Positions 11,940 through 23,016 of a stretch of DNA of 64,000 nt are shown piece by piece. The stretch's first letter is position 1; every line of letters begins with the position of its first letter. The notes below the pieces were generated by a model. It was not told the DNA's origin. It was given only the letters and a program-made list of their open reading frames with translations, and made no database searches. The DNA comes from Mercenaria mercenaria (taxonomy: Eukaryota > Mollusca > Bivalvia > Venerida > Veneridae), in NCBI RefSeq assembly GCF_021730395.1, contig NW_026463321.1:1-64000 (forward strand), read 5' to 3'. The translations under genes and the position numbers were made by a program.

Positions 11940-13020
11940 GGCACATCCTGAGATTTCTTTGAAAACCTGCAAGGCAAAATGATGTATTTTACGTCATTTT
12001 AGACTGAAAATCTGAACAAACAGTTTTGAAATGTACACACAACTTGTCTGCAATATTGGAGCCAAGCTGAGATCGGGGCAGTCCTGCTTGAAAAGTTTTG
12101 ACACTACAATACAACACTGTTGGTTTCAAGCCATTTCAGACATAACTCTGAGCCCATCACTTTAAAATTTACACACTACTCGCCTGCATAATTGGGCTAC
12201 ACGTAGAGAGTTGGGTTCGGGGTCCTCCCTAAGAAATTTAGACAAAGCTGTGCAGTTTAAGCAAGCTTTGAAAGAATATCTGAGCAAATAAGATTAAGAA
12301 GTTTGCACCAGTCGCCTGCATAATTGGAATACAGGTAAAATGGGATTTCAAGGGTCCTCCCCAAGAAACTTTGAATTTATAAAGACAAAATGGTGCATTT
12401 TAAGACATCTCCGATAAAGAATTTGAGAGAATCAGGTTGAAATGTACACATTATCCGCCTGCATAACTTGAGTACAAATAGAAGTGGGTGTCCAGGGTCT
12501 TCCCCGGAAATTTTTGAATTGATACAAGATTAAATAGGGGGCCTCCGTGGCCGAGTGGTTAAGGTCGCTGACTTCAAATTACTTGCCCCTCATCGATGTG
12601 GGTTCGAGCCTCACTCGGGGCGTTGAATTCTTCATGTCAGGAAGTCATCCAGCTGGCTTACAGAAGGTCGGTGGTTCTACCCAGGTGCCCGCTGGTGATG
12701 AAATAATGCACGGAGGGACACCTGGGATCTTCCTCCACCATCAAAAGCTGGAAAGTCGCCATATGACCTATAATTGTGTCGTGTCGGTGCGACGTTAAAC
12801 CCAACAACAACAACAAGAAGATTAAATAAAGCATGTAGGACATCTCTGACAAAATCCTAGCAAATCAGGTTAAAATGTACGCATTCGTACAACTCGTCTG
12901 TGTATTTTGAGTAAAAGTAGAGGTGGGATTCAAGAGCCTCTCAGGGAAATGTGGAAAATTCAGTTAGGCAAAACTATGCATTTAAAAGTCATTTCAGACA
13001 AATGAATCTCAGTAACTCAG
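11940..13020. repeat. Diverged satellite, units of ~137 bp, split by a SINE
   Basis: The anchor CGCCTGCATAATTGG (and variants) recurs near 12,046, 12,181, 12,311, 12,450 and 12,896. With the inserted SINE and its duplicated target removed, the last gap falls to about 155 bp. Each unit runs through a GGTCCTCCCCAAGAAA block, a GACAAAATGGTGCATTTTAAG block, an AATCAGGTTGAAATGTACAC block and back to the anchor. At least five units, strongly diverged. Confidence 0.8.
12537..12817 (+). mobile_element. tRNA-derived SINE, full length, with target duplication
   Basis: A 281-bp element flanked by 11-bp direct repeats AAGATTAAATA (12,526-12,536 and 12,818-12,828). The tRNA-like head carries an A box (GGCCGAGTGGTTAAGG) and a B box (GGGTTCGAGCC) suited to RNA polymerase III, of Ser/Leu type by its A-box form. 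The tail is an ACGTTAAACCCAAC block followed by (AAC)n. It lands inside the ~137-bp satellite. The 83-aa frame over it is not a gene. Confidence 0.85.
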
Positions 13021-13990
13021 GTTGACAGGTTTACCGTACTAGACTGGTAAATCGCAGAACATGTAGCGGGCTCAGAAACTGTTAAGTTCCATAAGAAAAG
13101 TATGTTTTTAAAGCCGGTTTAGTCACGAAATTGTTAGCAAAACGCTATGTGATTTACAAGCAAAAGTACAAAATTAAAATCAGTTTTCAGTACACAGAAA
13201 TCCTGAAACGGGCAAGGAATATATACATTACAAAAGTAATATCAACGAAGAGGATTTGAATAAACCTTTTACAGAAATAAATTTGCTTCATTGAATATAT
13301 AGACTAGATCTACTAGGCATAGACTGTCATGAAAACAGAGAAAATAGGAGATAAATTACGTTAGATTTTTGTATTGAATTATCTGTTTTGAACAGAAATT
13401 GTGAATTTTATAGATATAGCAATTTTTATAAAAACAGAAGTAACTTACAAGACGGTGTAAATAAAGTTACTCGCTTCCAGGTCATCCCCTTACACACACA
13501 ATAATAACCACGGGAATACATGATAAAACACATAAATGCTCAGGTAAGATAAATAAACTAAAACCCATGGAACCTGTAAACGCATGTACTCAATGACAAA
13601 AGACGTATGCTTACCCATGGGACCATAAAATGTATGTACTCAGTGACTTGGCAGAAGGCTGGACCCTGTTAACGGTACTTTGTTATAAATGCAGGAGGAA
13701 TTATTTAGAAATATGTACTATTTGGTTTTGTATTTTGTTTAAGATCATGTAAACAATCTTGTCACCAAACCTGTATTTATATTTAAAGAATGCATTCGAC
13801 TATCATAATACAACAGTTCTCATTGTAGTAAAAACAAACGAGGTTAAAGCATGCATAGATATGGTATGGAAGCACTATGATTTTAAATATTATCAATTTT
13901 TGCAAACAAATGAACACACACATTTTAAAACCAGTTTTGTTATTTAATATATGTTCTGGTTATCTTGAATTGATATCTTAAATATACGGC
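13021..13990. other. Non-coding stretch left of the GTPase array
   Basis: AT-rich. A short direct repeat (ACCCATGG, then a CATGTACTCAATGAC-type block) occurs at about 13,563 and 13,614. No supported gene. Confidence 0.4.
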
Positions 13991-15161
13991 TCATGGTGTA
14001 GCTAAACTTTTGATCATAATTACGTTAACTGTCATTGCAGACTGTACTGTTCCATCAAGAGTCTTCTTTAGCCATGTTTTACTAGCTTTGTACGCTTTAA
14101 CGATATTGACGAATGGTATCAAAAACGGTATTAGTCCATCAATTTCATTCATTAGTTCTTCATTTTCTACTGATTGTGTTTCTCTATGATGCAGATTAAG
14201 CTCTACAACTGATAACTGTTCCTGAATATTTGACGCTTCGGCATCTTGCTCAAGAGATATCGCATCTAGTTTAAACTGATTCCTGTAGAATTCTTTCTCT
14301 TCCATCAATATGCGTACATCTGCGCCATTTATACGAAGAGCAAAGGCAGCACGCAGTGCTATTCCTGGTATTCGCTTTTCTAAAACACATTTCTTTCCTT
14401 CTATTACCGATTTTGTCATGGCGAATAAGGAAAGAGTAATTGCAGTATGCTTTTTCTCACTTATCTCTGAAGCATCGCGAATAATTCTTTCTTCTAGTTT
14501 TGCAAAATCGAACAAATTTCTTTCGTAATTGTCAATTATAAATATCCTGTCTTCACAGTTAAAGCATTCAAGATTCTTTTTACAGTCTTTAAATACTTTT
14601 TCTTTTAAGCTTTCTTCCTCCTCACGTGTCATTATCTTTTTCTTTTTTTATTCATTTCATTTTCTATGTCATTACCAAACATAGATCTAACAAAATAGAA
14701 ACATTTTCTTGTCATTTCTACCGCATGTGCAAGCCATATGTCATATTCAAAAAATCTCTTAGACGTTATTAAAATGAAGTAATTGAATATTCGAAAATCA
14801 ACCTTAGCAAGGTATTCTTCTCTTGGGAAGTTTTTGGTACCTACACCTGGGAAATCCCAAATAAGAAAATTTTTATTCTTCGGATGTACGTAAGATTTTT
14901 TTTCATTTGTTGTCTCGTGCAAACCCACAGCCGCTGCGCCTTCATCGCTAGGCTTAAGACCTAGCAAGGCATTTATAAACGAAGATTTCCCTACCCCAGA
15001 CTGCCCAAGAACTGCAATATTAATGTTTTCATTTTTCCATCCATCAAGATCCTCAAATATTGCCTGACTAAGGCCAGCCACACCTTGCTTTTGAAATGTG
15101 GATTTAAACTCCTCTGATCTCTTGTCCATTACGCTTTTCCATTTTTTATTCTTGTATCCAT
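13991..15161 (-). pseudogene. IRG-1: IRG-like GTPase, family B, frameshifted
   Basis: An immunity-related GTPase-like protein: a dynamin-type GTPase of the cytosol that in vertebrates acts on vacuoles of intracellular microbes. The 165-codon frame 15129-14632 holds the P-loop GQSGVGKSS (residues 42-50) and the G3 motif in WDFPGVGT. The 213-codon frame 14632-13991 holds the helical C-terminal half (RDASEISEKKHTAIT, EKEFYRNQFKLDA). Together they align along the whole of IRG-8. The two frames meet at an A-rich run (T-rich on the plus strand, 14,635-14,650) and differ by one base. A second one-base loss near 15,150 separates an upstream ATG at 15,161 (MDTR, like the MDAR start of IRG-8) from the rest. 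A splice acceptor (TTTTACTTACAG) ends 2 bp before that ATG. Both breaks are in short runs, so sequence error is possible. It forms a divergent pair with IRG-2. Confidence 0.8.
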
Positions 15162-17248
15162 TCCTGTAAGTAAAACATTATTGCATCTTATCCGTAGATG
15201 TCATTTTACTGACATATGTAGAATTGCAAACCAATAAAGCTTGCCTCTACGTACATTAAAAGTAAGCACATACCATATTTTAGTTATTTATAATATAAGA
15301 TACAACGGACCGAACAATTGAAACTCTAGGTTTAGGGAGTGGGTGTAGATATGAAGATTTCAAAATTGATTTCAAATTATAAAAATGTATGGTGTAATTT
15401 TGAGCGAATTGTGTTAAGTTATACAGGCATTTCAATATTTGAATATTTAGTGTACCTAGTCGTAAGAGCTGGGAGCTTGGAGGGGCGCAATCGTTTGAAG
15501 ATAATTGTATATATGCATACTTTGGTTTCGTATTAGTAAAGCCATCAAAGAAACTCAATGAAAATATTTACAGAACTTAATCCTTAACTTTATCTTTATA
15601 TTTCTAAATTCTTTTATCTCTTGTCTTGCTAGATTCTTTGTTGTTTCTTTCCTTGTTTTTTTTCTCCTCTTCGTTTGATATGAATATTACATAAATTACG
15701 AACTATGAACTGCTTATTTTTTTAAATTTTGTTAGCAAAGGTCCGTCATTAATATTGGTAAAACCTTTGACCCGGCCCATTTCTTTTGAACAAATTATAT
15801 GTTCTGTTCCTGTTTCAAAATTTATTTTTTTGTGTACTTATAATGCTACATGTTTTCAAAAGCAATAAAATATAATTAAATCAAATAAAAACTGAAGTCA
15901 AAAGTTGTCTATTCAATATTTTATAAAGCAGCTAACAAGGTATTTGATATTTAGCGAACGTTTACATATAAGTTAATATAGTTAATGCTCAACACAGTCA
16001 TCATTTACAGCTCAAATAGGGGCACCAAATTGACTTTGCAGGGTATAGGTCCAATCACTTGAACCGCCAAGGCAATGTGCATCTATGGTATCTCTCATAA
16101 CAAAGTATAAAGGCTTACTCAAAATGCTTTTGGTTCATATTCCAAAGTCAGCAGTTTTAGACGAAAGCTAGACTAAGTGATGACCATATTTGCTTTGTTA
16201 AAGACATTTACAAATTCAAAATTTCCGTATATATATTTAATGAACACACGGTAAACGTTTAATTAAATGCACAACATGGGTAGCAAAAATATCAAAATGA
16301 CTAATGAAGTATTGTATGTGTAGTAAAAGGTATTCAATTCTGAAAAATAAGTTCACTTCGTGAGTTTGTTTACATTACATGCCAGTCAGAACGTACAAAC
16401 ATTACCTGAGTCACAGGTGTACAAATACGTCAATCTTGGTACGTCTTTTTCCTTTTTTGAAATTTTGGCCTCTTGCTATATGTTTTTAAAAATGAAATCA
16501 TGTCCATCGGAATATGTTTCTTCTCTTACAGAGGAAACCTATCACAGGATGGAAAGTTTATTATTCGTGCCTACTCGGCTACCGTCCCATCCGATATGCA
16601 GACGTTCAAATATAACTGCCATTGTGTACATATCACTATTGAATAATCTAATATAATTTGAATAAGTTTAGCATTTCCAAGCACTCTACAATATGTTTCA
16701 ATAAAATCAAACCTGTATGTCGACGGAATTACTACAATAGTACATATACAATTAAAGCGGATAAAACTTTGCGCATGCGTATGAATAGCGTTGTTTTTGA
16801 TTTTAGTTAATCTGTCCTGTGTGATTAGTTGCGATGTTGATAATACGAAATCATCATATATAGAAGTAAGTAGATTTAGATAGCTATTCCGAAACGATCA
16901 GCTTGAATTGATAGAAGTAATCTCGTAAGGGAAATGATGAATTATATTCTTATGTAATCAGTTTTCATTTAAGCTTGGTTCATATGAATCCTTTCTATAT
17001 TTCTTATAACAATTACTATGAATTCGCTGGCTTTAAAAAATATAATATCCAAATGGAGTTTTCATTATAGACTTGATAAAATACTTAAAAAATTTTTATA
17101 TTTATTTACATGTTAGATAAAAAAAGTGAGCGCATGGGGAAAAATGTACACTAGAACATTTATCAATTTCAATTTTAGTTTTTAACAAACAAACAATTAT
17201 ACTATAAAGTAAGTTTAAAAGTATTAACTCTCATAATTTGTTTCAGAA
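15162..17248. promoter_or_regulatory. Divergent intergenic region of IRG-1 and IRG-2
   Basis: 2.1 kb between two head-to-head GTPase genes, so both promoters and both non-coding first exons should lie here. Acceptors adjoin both start codons: CTTACAG before IRG-1 on the minus strand, and TTTGTTTCAG at 17,237-17,246 before IRG-2. A palindromic GCGCATGCGT lies at 16,771-16,780, of a type also present in the other two divergent regions. I see no clear interferon-type (GAAANNGAAA) element. Confidence 0.5.
16771..16780. promoter_or_regulatory. GCGCATGCG palindrome (NRF1-like site)
   Basis: GCGCATGCGT lies 469 bp upstream of the IRG-2 start. It resembles the palindromic site of NRF1-type factors. 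Related copies lie at 35,080-35,089 and 55,497-55,506, each between a divergent IRG pair. A role is inferred from this recurrence only. Confidence 0.35.
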
Positions 17249-18472
17249 ATGGCTGCTTCATCGCATGACGAGTTGTTGGAAATAAAAGCGGCCACTCAAA
17301 AAATAAAAAATGTGCTAGAAAAGGGCGGTCTTGAAGGACTACGAAAGGAAATAAATGAGAATTTATATCTTTGGCAAGAAACACAGCTGAATGTGGCAGT
17401 AACCGGAAGTTCCGGCGCAGGAAAATCGACATTAATAAATGTGATGATGGGCTTGAATGAGGACGACGAGGGAGCAGCACCAACCGGGGTCACTGAGACA
17501 ACTTTGGCAATATCTACGTACAAGAAAGAAAATAGCAGAGTGACATACTGGGATTTACCTGGTGTTGGCACACCAAATTTCCCGAAAGATACATACGTAG
17601 AGAGAGCGAAACTGAAGGACTATGACTTCTTCATTCTGATGGCTAGAAGCAGATTTACCGCGAATGATGCCTGGTTAGCAAAGCAGATACAAAAACTAGG
17701 TAAAAGGTATTACTTTGTAAGATCGCATATCGGCCAAGATATTCAGAATTATAAGAGGGCTTATCCAAACGCGGAGTCTGAAAAAGAGCTGAACGTCATC
17801 AGAAACGAATGTGAAAACAAACTGAAGGAAGAGGTTCAAGAAAATACCACAATTGTCGGACAATCAATACATTTATTTTTAATAGATAGCTTTATGTGCG
17901 AAAGCTACGATTACAACCAACTTGTAGCTGCGCTTATTAGAGAAACCGGTGGATTGAAAGCAAGCATTTTAGCGACAAGTATCTCTTCTGCTACACAAGA
18001 GATTATAGATAAGAAATGCCGCGGCCTCTTCATCAGAATTCAGTACGTGTCTTTTCAGTCTGGAATGAGATGTACAGTTGCTTCAGCCGAGCACGAGATG
18101 AAAGATGTTTTCGAGCATGAAAGTAAATATTATCGAGAGGTGTTTGAAATTGACGATGACACACTGAAAGTCGACGGAGACTTGTTCAGTCTTTCAAAAC
18201 TTGACACTTACATGAAGATAAAACAGCTAAAACGAATTGATAAACGTTTAATCACATCACATGTGATGGGGATAAAAGAAAGCATAAAACACTTCAAAAA
18301 AAAGATAAGATCCGATTTAGATAATATGAATATAGGTCAGAGGAACTTTATTTGCATAGTATTTAACATGTTGTTAACGTACATGAAATGCATGCATAAA
18401 ATTGCTAGAAATCTTTTCCAAAATGTACCAATTCAGGTTGCCAAAGAGTGCGCTGTTAAAACAGGGCTTTAA
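17249..18472 (+). CDS. IRG-2: intact IRG-like GTPase, family A
   Basis: A 407-residue protein whose size (about 47 kDa expected) fits the p47 IRG family. Residues 1-45 form the N-terminal helical part; the P-loop GSSGAGKST is at 53-61 (GKS type), the G2 threonines at 84-85 and the G3 motif DLPG at 102-105. The G4 position reads RSHIGQD (158-164) where vertebrate IRGs have TKxD, so the base-contacting lysine is replaced. The rest (about 200-400) is the helical C-terminal domain. No transmembrane segment or N-terminal myristoylation glycine is seen. The start follows a strong acceptor (TTTGTTTCAG, then AA, then ATG), so the coding part is a single exon behind a 5' UTR intron. It is a whole frame, with no breaks. 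Closest in the window to IRG-4 and IRG-7. The IRG call rests on motif order and length; a more distant dynamin-like GTPase cannot be excluded. Confidence 0.88.
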   Translation: MAASSHDELLEIKAATQKIKNVLEKGGLEGLRKEINENLYLWQETQLNVAVTGSSGAGKSTLINVMMGLNEDDEGAAPTGVTETTLAISTYKKENSRVTYWDLPGVGTPNFPKDTYVERAKLKDYDFFILMARSRFTANDAWLAKQIQKLGKRYYFVRSHIGQDIQNYKRAYPNAESEKELNVIRNECENKLKEEVQENTTIVGQSIHLFLIDSFMCESYDYNQLVAALIRETGGLKASILATSISSATQEIIDKKCRGLFIRIQYVSFQSGMRCTVASAEHEMKDVFEHESKYYREVFEIDDDTLKVDGDLFSLSKLDTYMKIKQLKRIDKRLITSHVMGIKESIKHFKKKIRSDLDNMNIGQRNFICIVFNMLLTYMKCMHKIARNLFQNVPIQVAKECAVKTGL

Positions 18473-19740
18473 ACTGACAAGTAATGTATTAAAAAAAAAG
18501 AAAACAATACATGGAACAAACTATTTCGGAACAAGTTTTCTTTTAATTTATGTAAGCCACAATTGCCAAATACACGGTTCACGTTCATTTATTAAATGAT
18601 TTTTTTTTCATCTGAGTTTCGTTTCAGCAATATTCATGTCTTTTATATTAATTTACTTTGCATGATATGATATCTAGTAAACTTTAGGTTTAGTATTGCT
18701 GTAAGGTATACAATGTAGTTTTTATTATTACATGTGAGTCATTGTTTAGATATCCATAACGCTACAATAATAATTTTAAAATCGGATCATTATAAAAAAA
18801 ATATGAACTTTCAAAATTAAGGAACATGGCTGACAAAGAAGGTAGACATTTTAGCGTTAATGAAGACATATGTACACTGCTGAATTATGTCTTTATGAAA
18901 TACTTTTCAAATATTTTTCAAATAGACGAATATTGACTGTTGTTGAGTTTAAGATAGAAATCATATTGTTTTCTTTCTCTCCTGTTCGAAAACAAGAGAA
19001 ATTACGTTTTCATAATATAGTTAAAATGAATATCTAAAACAGATCTAATCATACATTTTGTTTTCGCTGCCATTGAAATAAAATGGCCACCAATTTGATT
19101 AAATATTGAAAATCTAATTCTGAAAAATCTTACTGTGCCTAAAATTATTTAAGAAAACCATGCAGACAAAATAATGATTACTAGAAAAGCATGACCTTTT
19201 CGTTCCAACTATGACTATTGATTGCGAACTTTATCAGGGAAGGGTCATTATGAAAGGAAAAAGTATTTATGAGCTAATTTACTTTTGACATAATCCGACT
19301 CCAGATGTTCATTTTTTACTTTGTTCATTATGTTTCAAGTTGCATCGTTTATTATGTATTTATATTGGAAATAAAATATGATTCTGTCAACTATACTTTC
19401 TTTTCATTCACCAGACAGTCTCGCTTTTATTTGTTAATTAATACATTCTTTACAGAAAATGCTGAAAATGTCTATTATAGTTTTATGCAAACTTTCCGTG
19501 GGTGAATTGATAATTAAAAATTTTATATTTAATTGGATGCTGTTTTACTTTTTATTTACTATTTAGAGTAGATGATTTCGTGTTCTTCAGAATTCAGTTT
19601 TTATTCCTCCTACTCAATCCTCTATGTTTATGTATTTGTAAATTGTAACAACTGCAATTATGTAATAAGTATTGCGTAAACCAATAGACTTTGATTGTGT
19701 GACCAGTCTAATGTTCCTTTGTCCTTAAAGTAAACCCTTT
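18473..19740. other. Non-coding stretch downstream of IRG-2
   Basis: AT-rich. Poly-A tracts lie soon after the stop codon, but no clean AATAAA occurs within 100 bp. No supported gene. Confidence 0.4.
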
Positions 19741-19789
19741 AACAAAGATGATGTTTCAATGTTGTCGGCCAAATGGGTCAAAAAATATT

Positions 19790-20215
19790 GATCTGAAACC
19801 TTTTTCAAAGTTTAGATACCTAAGACCTTGACCTTTGACATATAAGCCCCAAGATCGCACTGGGCATTTACAGACCATGTTTTATCCCTGTTTTGTTTGA
19901 AGGTTCCGGACCAAACAGTTCCGAAATTTTTCAATAGAAACAGTTTTCAAAGTTCAAGGCCCACTTAACTCGTAAAACCGATATCCCCACACGCAGATAA
20001 GACTTAAATATCTCGTAATTATAAGATATTCTCTCGAAGTTTCGAAATCTTTTCCCGTAATTATGCGATATCTTCTCGTAATAACCATATTTTTCTCGTA
20101 ATAATGAATTCTTTTCTTGTTATTCTGCGGCGATTATCTCGTAAGTACGAGATCTTTTCTCGTAATTTCTAAAGTACATTTTCTCTGTTAGTGTGACCTT
20201 GACCTTTGAGCTAGA
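19790..20215. repeat. Dispersed repeat with GACCTTGACCTTTGA blocks and TCTCGTAA tandem motif
   Basis: GACCTTGACCTTTGACAT near 19,827 and TGACCTTGACCTTTGAGCT near 20,193 bracket an imperfect tandem (20,010-20,175) of TTCTCGTAATTATNNGATA-like units of about 25 bp, in which TCTCGTAA recurs six or more times and is partly self-complementary with ACGAGA. Typical of invertebrate dispersed low-complexity repeats. The AGGTCA-type half-sites are probably carried by the repeat. Confidence 0.6.
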
Positions 20216-20608
20216 GTCTAAAGCTTGCGTGTGGTACATTTTTTTGTGCTACAGTAACAGCTTGAATATCCATTACTGCATAGCAAATAAATGACCTCAT
20301 ATCTTTGATCTTTCAGCTTTTGTTTTGATCTCTTAGCTAGGTCCTTAGTTTTATCTCGTTATAAGGAACATTTATGTTAAGTCATATAAAAACTATGATG
20401 AATTATAGTAAAAGACCAAACACGAAACAGACGCTGACAACATTTGAGCTAGTGTCTACATGTTTCACAATACATGCTGTCTCATCATGGGAACATTTGT
20501 GCAAAGAAAATTCCATATTCCATGATAAAATTTGATACGTGTGACGCAGCCCATTTCTATATCCATTTGTTTGTTCGCAAAAAGCTGGAGACAATCAAGA
20601 AAATCTGT

Positions 20609-20790
20609 AAAAGATCCGTTGGAAGTTAAGAATGCAACCAAGAGGAATAATAGCAGACTCGGTTTGATTGAATCTGTTCATGGGAGGTAATGAAATGTGC
20701 AACCTTTCTCACGCCCCCAGCACCGCCTTAAGTGTAATTCTTTTACACACATGTTGAATGGATTCCATGATCCCAAAGGACCAGAAAATA
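20609..20790 (+). repeat. Dispersed ~150-bp repeat, copy
   Basis: GATCCGTTGGAAG, then AATAATAGCAGACTCGGTTTGA, then TCTGTTCATGGGAGGTAATGAAATGTGCAAC, then a CTCACGCCC block. Best preserved together with the copy at 63,785. Confidence 0.6.
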
Positions 20791-20870
20791 TAATAAATAA
20801 AAATAATAAAACAGGTTTGAGACTTAGTGGTGACAAAAAGCTCACTACAGTAAAAAAGAAGTATCAATTT

Positions 20871-21772
20871 GAAAGTAAATCAAATATTTAAATGACATTG
20901 AACTTTTGAAATTGCAAACATTCGACTTGATACTTAGCTAAACTACTAAACTAAAACCTGGTTATCAATATGTGCAAACGCATGTCTAAGGTTCAAAAAA
21001 TCACATGAGCTGTCCTTAGAGATAACATTACAGATAACAATAAGTTAACGACAGTTATGTACAGAGACGTTGTCCTTCAGATTTAAGTCATGTGCATTTG
21101 CGTCATAATAAAAAACTCAGCTGTTTTGAAATTGCTTCTAATATGATACATGTACCATCCTTATATATATTTAATATTTTATTCGTTAAACAGACAGTTT
21201 TTGTATTGTTATAGAAGTGTATAGAAGTGTTTTGTTTCAGGTCATTCAATACTGCACGTGCATCATCTGACCAGAAAAGCATCAACATGTTTGTTAATGT
21301 TCTATCTGTTTTGTCCTCGAAACCTTTACATGATTATTTTTTATTAAACCTGTTTTCAACTGTTCATGTTATCATTTTGACACTTTTTTTTGAACGGAGA
21401 AAAGTAAAGTTCGAAACAAAATAAATGTTTGCCGATTGGTTTAATTAAACGCAAATATAGAATTAACTCGTAAATGTATATGCAAAAATTCATACCTATA
21501 AAAAACAATTAATAAGTACGAAAATTACATTTTATGTCATAGATTTTAACCGTATTTCTGATATTCATATTTGCAGTTGTTCTATCTATTTCCCTATCTT
21601 ATGTGACAGCTTATGTCTCGTAGCAGATCGGACAAATACAAACGATATATTCATTCAATATCAAGATAAAACTTAGGATCGACATTCCGTAAGATAGCTG
21701 AGATAGGTGCTTTTGTTCAAATGTGTAAACCTGAAGGTTTTATTTTGTGTTTACTTTACTATAACAGGTGAA
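20871..21772. other. Upstream tract of the B-box/IRG gene
   Basis: Non-coding. An acceptor-like TTTACTATAACAG at 21,755-21,767 ends 5 bp before the B-box ATG, so a non-coding first exon should lie in or left of this tract. The part at 21,230-21,480 is an old paralogue of 39,380-39,560. Confidence 0.4.
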
Positions 21773-22653
21773 ATGGCGAACAGAGAAATATCAAATGATT
21801 TTAGCGCATCAATCACGTGTGATTCTGATTTTATAACTGAAATGTTTTGCGAGTCATGCAAAAAAGACAACGAGTATTCAAAAGCGGAAGGATTTTGTGT
21901 TGATTGTGTAGAATATTTCTGTGCAAAATGTATGAAATTTCATAAACGATTTCTTCCTCATCATGTACATCAAGATCAGTTAACAATGCCACAGGACTTT
22001 TGCCTTGAAACGTGTGAGATACATTCTACGGAGATAATAAAGTTTTTCTGTAAAGCTTGTAGCAGCTTTGCCTGCTCAAAATGCAATAGTGATCTTCACC
22101 AAAACTGCAGGACCGTACATGTGCCTGAAATAGTACGGAATATTGAAAAAAGCACCAACTTTCAATTATTTAAAAGCAAACTTATTCAATGTGAAAAAGA
22201 ACTCAAAAACGTAACTGAATCATTGGTACAAACAAAACATTCAGAGGTAGAAAAGTGTTGCAATCATGCGAAATCAGCAATTAAAGCTCAAAGAGAAGAA
22301 ATGAATACAAAATTTGATGTCCTTGAAATGAATATTGAAAAAGTATCTATAAAATCAGAACTGATGACGCCAAGCAGCTGGACGATTTAACAGATAAATA
22401 TGATGAACAGAAATCGAAATGCGAGTCTTTGAGACGTAACGTGGAAATAATGCAAACAGCAGAACAGCGGAGCAAACTCTTCATTACCATGGAGAATTCT
22501 AAGAATGTTGTGGAACAATTTGAAAAAAGTATTATAGAAATTGAAAATTGTAGTAAAGTGCGAAACTACGTCTATAATCCAAACAGGTATCTTCAGGCAG
22601 TAATAGAAGACTGTGATGAAATTGGATCTGTCATCGATTTAGAAAGTGTAGAG
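21773..22653 (+). CDS. IRG-3 exon 1: two B-box zinc fingers plus coiled coil
   Basis: The start ATG follows an acceptor (ACTATAACAG, then GTGAA, then ATG). B-box 1 uses C26, C29, C42, C45, C50, C53 and histidines at 57 and 63-66. B-box 2 has the CHC3H2 order C81, H84, C93, C96, C101, C104, H109, H116. Residues from about 130 on are rich in E, K and heptad-spaced hydrophobics, as in the coiled coil of TRIM proteins. No RING precedes it in this exon. The frame is broken near 22,343, where this copy has five A and the other copy (IRG-6) six; with six the coiled coil reads on to the donor. I end the exon at 22,653 (GAG|GTTGGT, phase 0) because the GTPase exon downstream starts in the same phase. 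If the donor is not used, the protein ends at 22,683 as a stand-alone B-box protein. The domain call is firm; the splice is inferred. Confidence 0.7.
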
Positions 22654-23016
22654 GTTGGTTTCAACAATGCTATATACTTTTGACGATATACATACATGTA
22701 TCTGTACATTTCTCTAAGATTAAATTTAATGCAGCAAGAACTTTAAATATAACGTTGATGCATTAACAATATGGCCAAAATCACGACAACAGTAAAATAG
22801 ATGATAGCAATTACGTCAAACAAATAAATGAAGCTTTACTTAAGTTTTTGAATAATGAAAATATGTTCCCCTATGATAAGAGATAAGATTAATAAAAATG
22901 CATATATGTAAATTAAAAGTATCATTTTGTTTTTATACTTGGTTTCCTTTTCCCTTTACTCTGAATGAAAATAATATACGTTCAGTTTTTGTAAGAAAAC
23001 GTTGTATCTTTTTCAG
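22654..23016 (+). other. Proposed intron joining the B-box and GTPase exons
   Basis: Donor GAG|GTTGGT (G at +5), acceptor TATCTTTTTCAG|TCTG, 363 bp, phase 0 on both sides. In the duplicate the same sites bound 43,187-43,545 (359 bp). No branch point was assigned. Confidence 0.55.

Noticed and set aside
12547-12798. 83-codon open frame
   Set aside because: It coincides with a tRNA-derived SINE.
16360-16656. 98-codon frame in the IRG-1/IRG-2 gap
   Set aside because: It starts at a non-ATG codon, has no recognisable domain and no match in the other two divergent gaps.
17202-17571. Minus-strand frames opposite IRG-2
   Set aside because: Shadows of the GTPase frame; similar shadows exist opposite the P-loop region of IRG-3, IRG-5 and IRG-8.
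22322-22362. An intron near the break in the B-box exon (acceptor-like TAAAATCAG)
   Set aside because: In the duplicate the coding frame runs straight through this place.
22337-22390. A natural C-terminus of the B-box protein at 22,390
   Set aside because: The second copy has one more A and reads through into a coiled coil, so the stop reflects a one-base change in a run.
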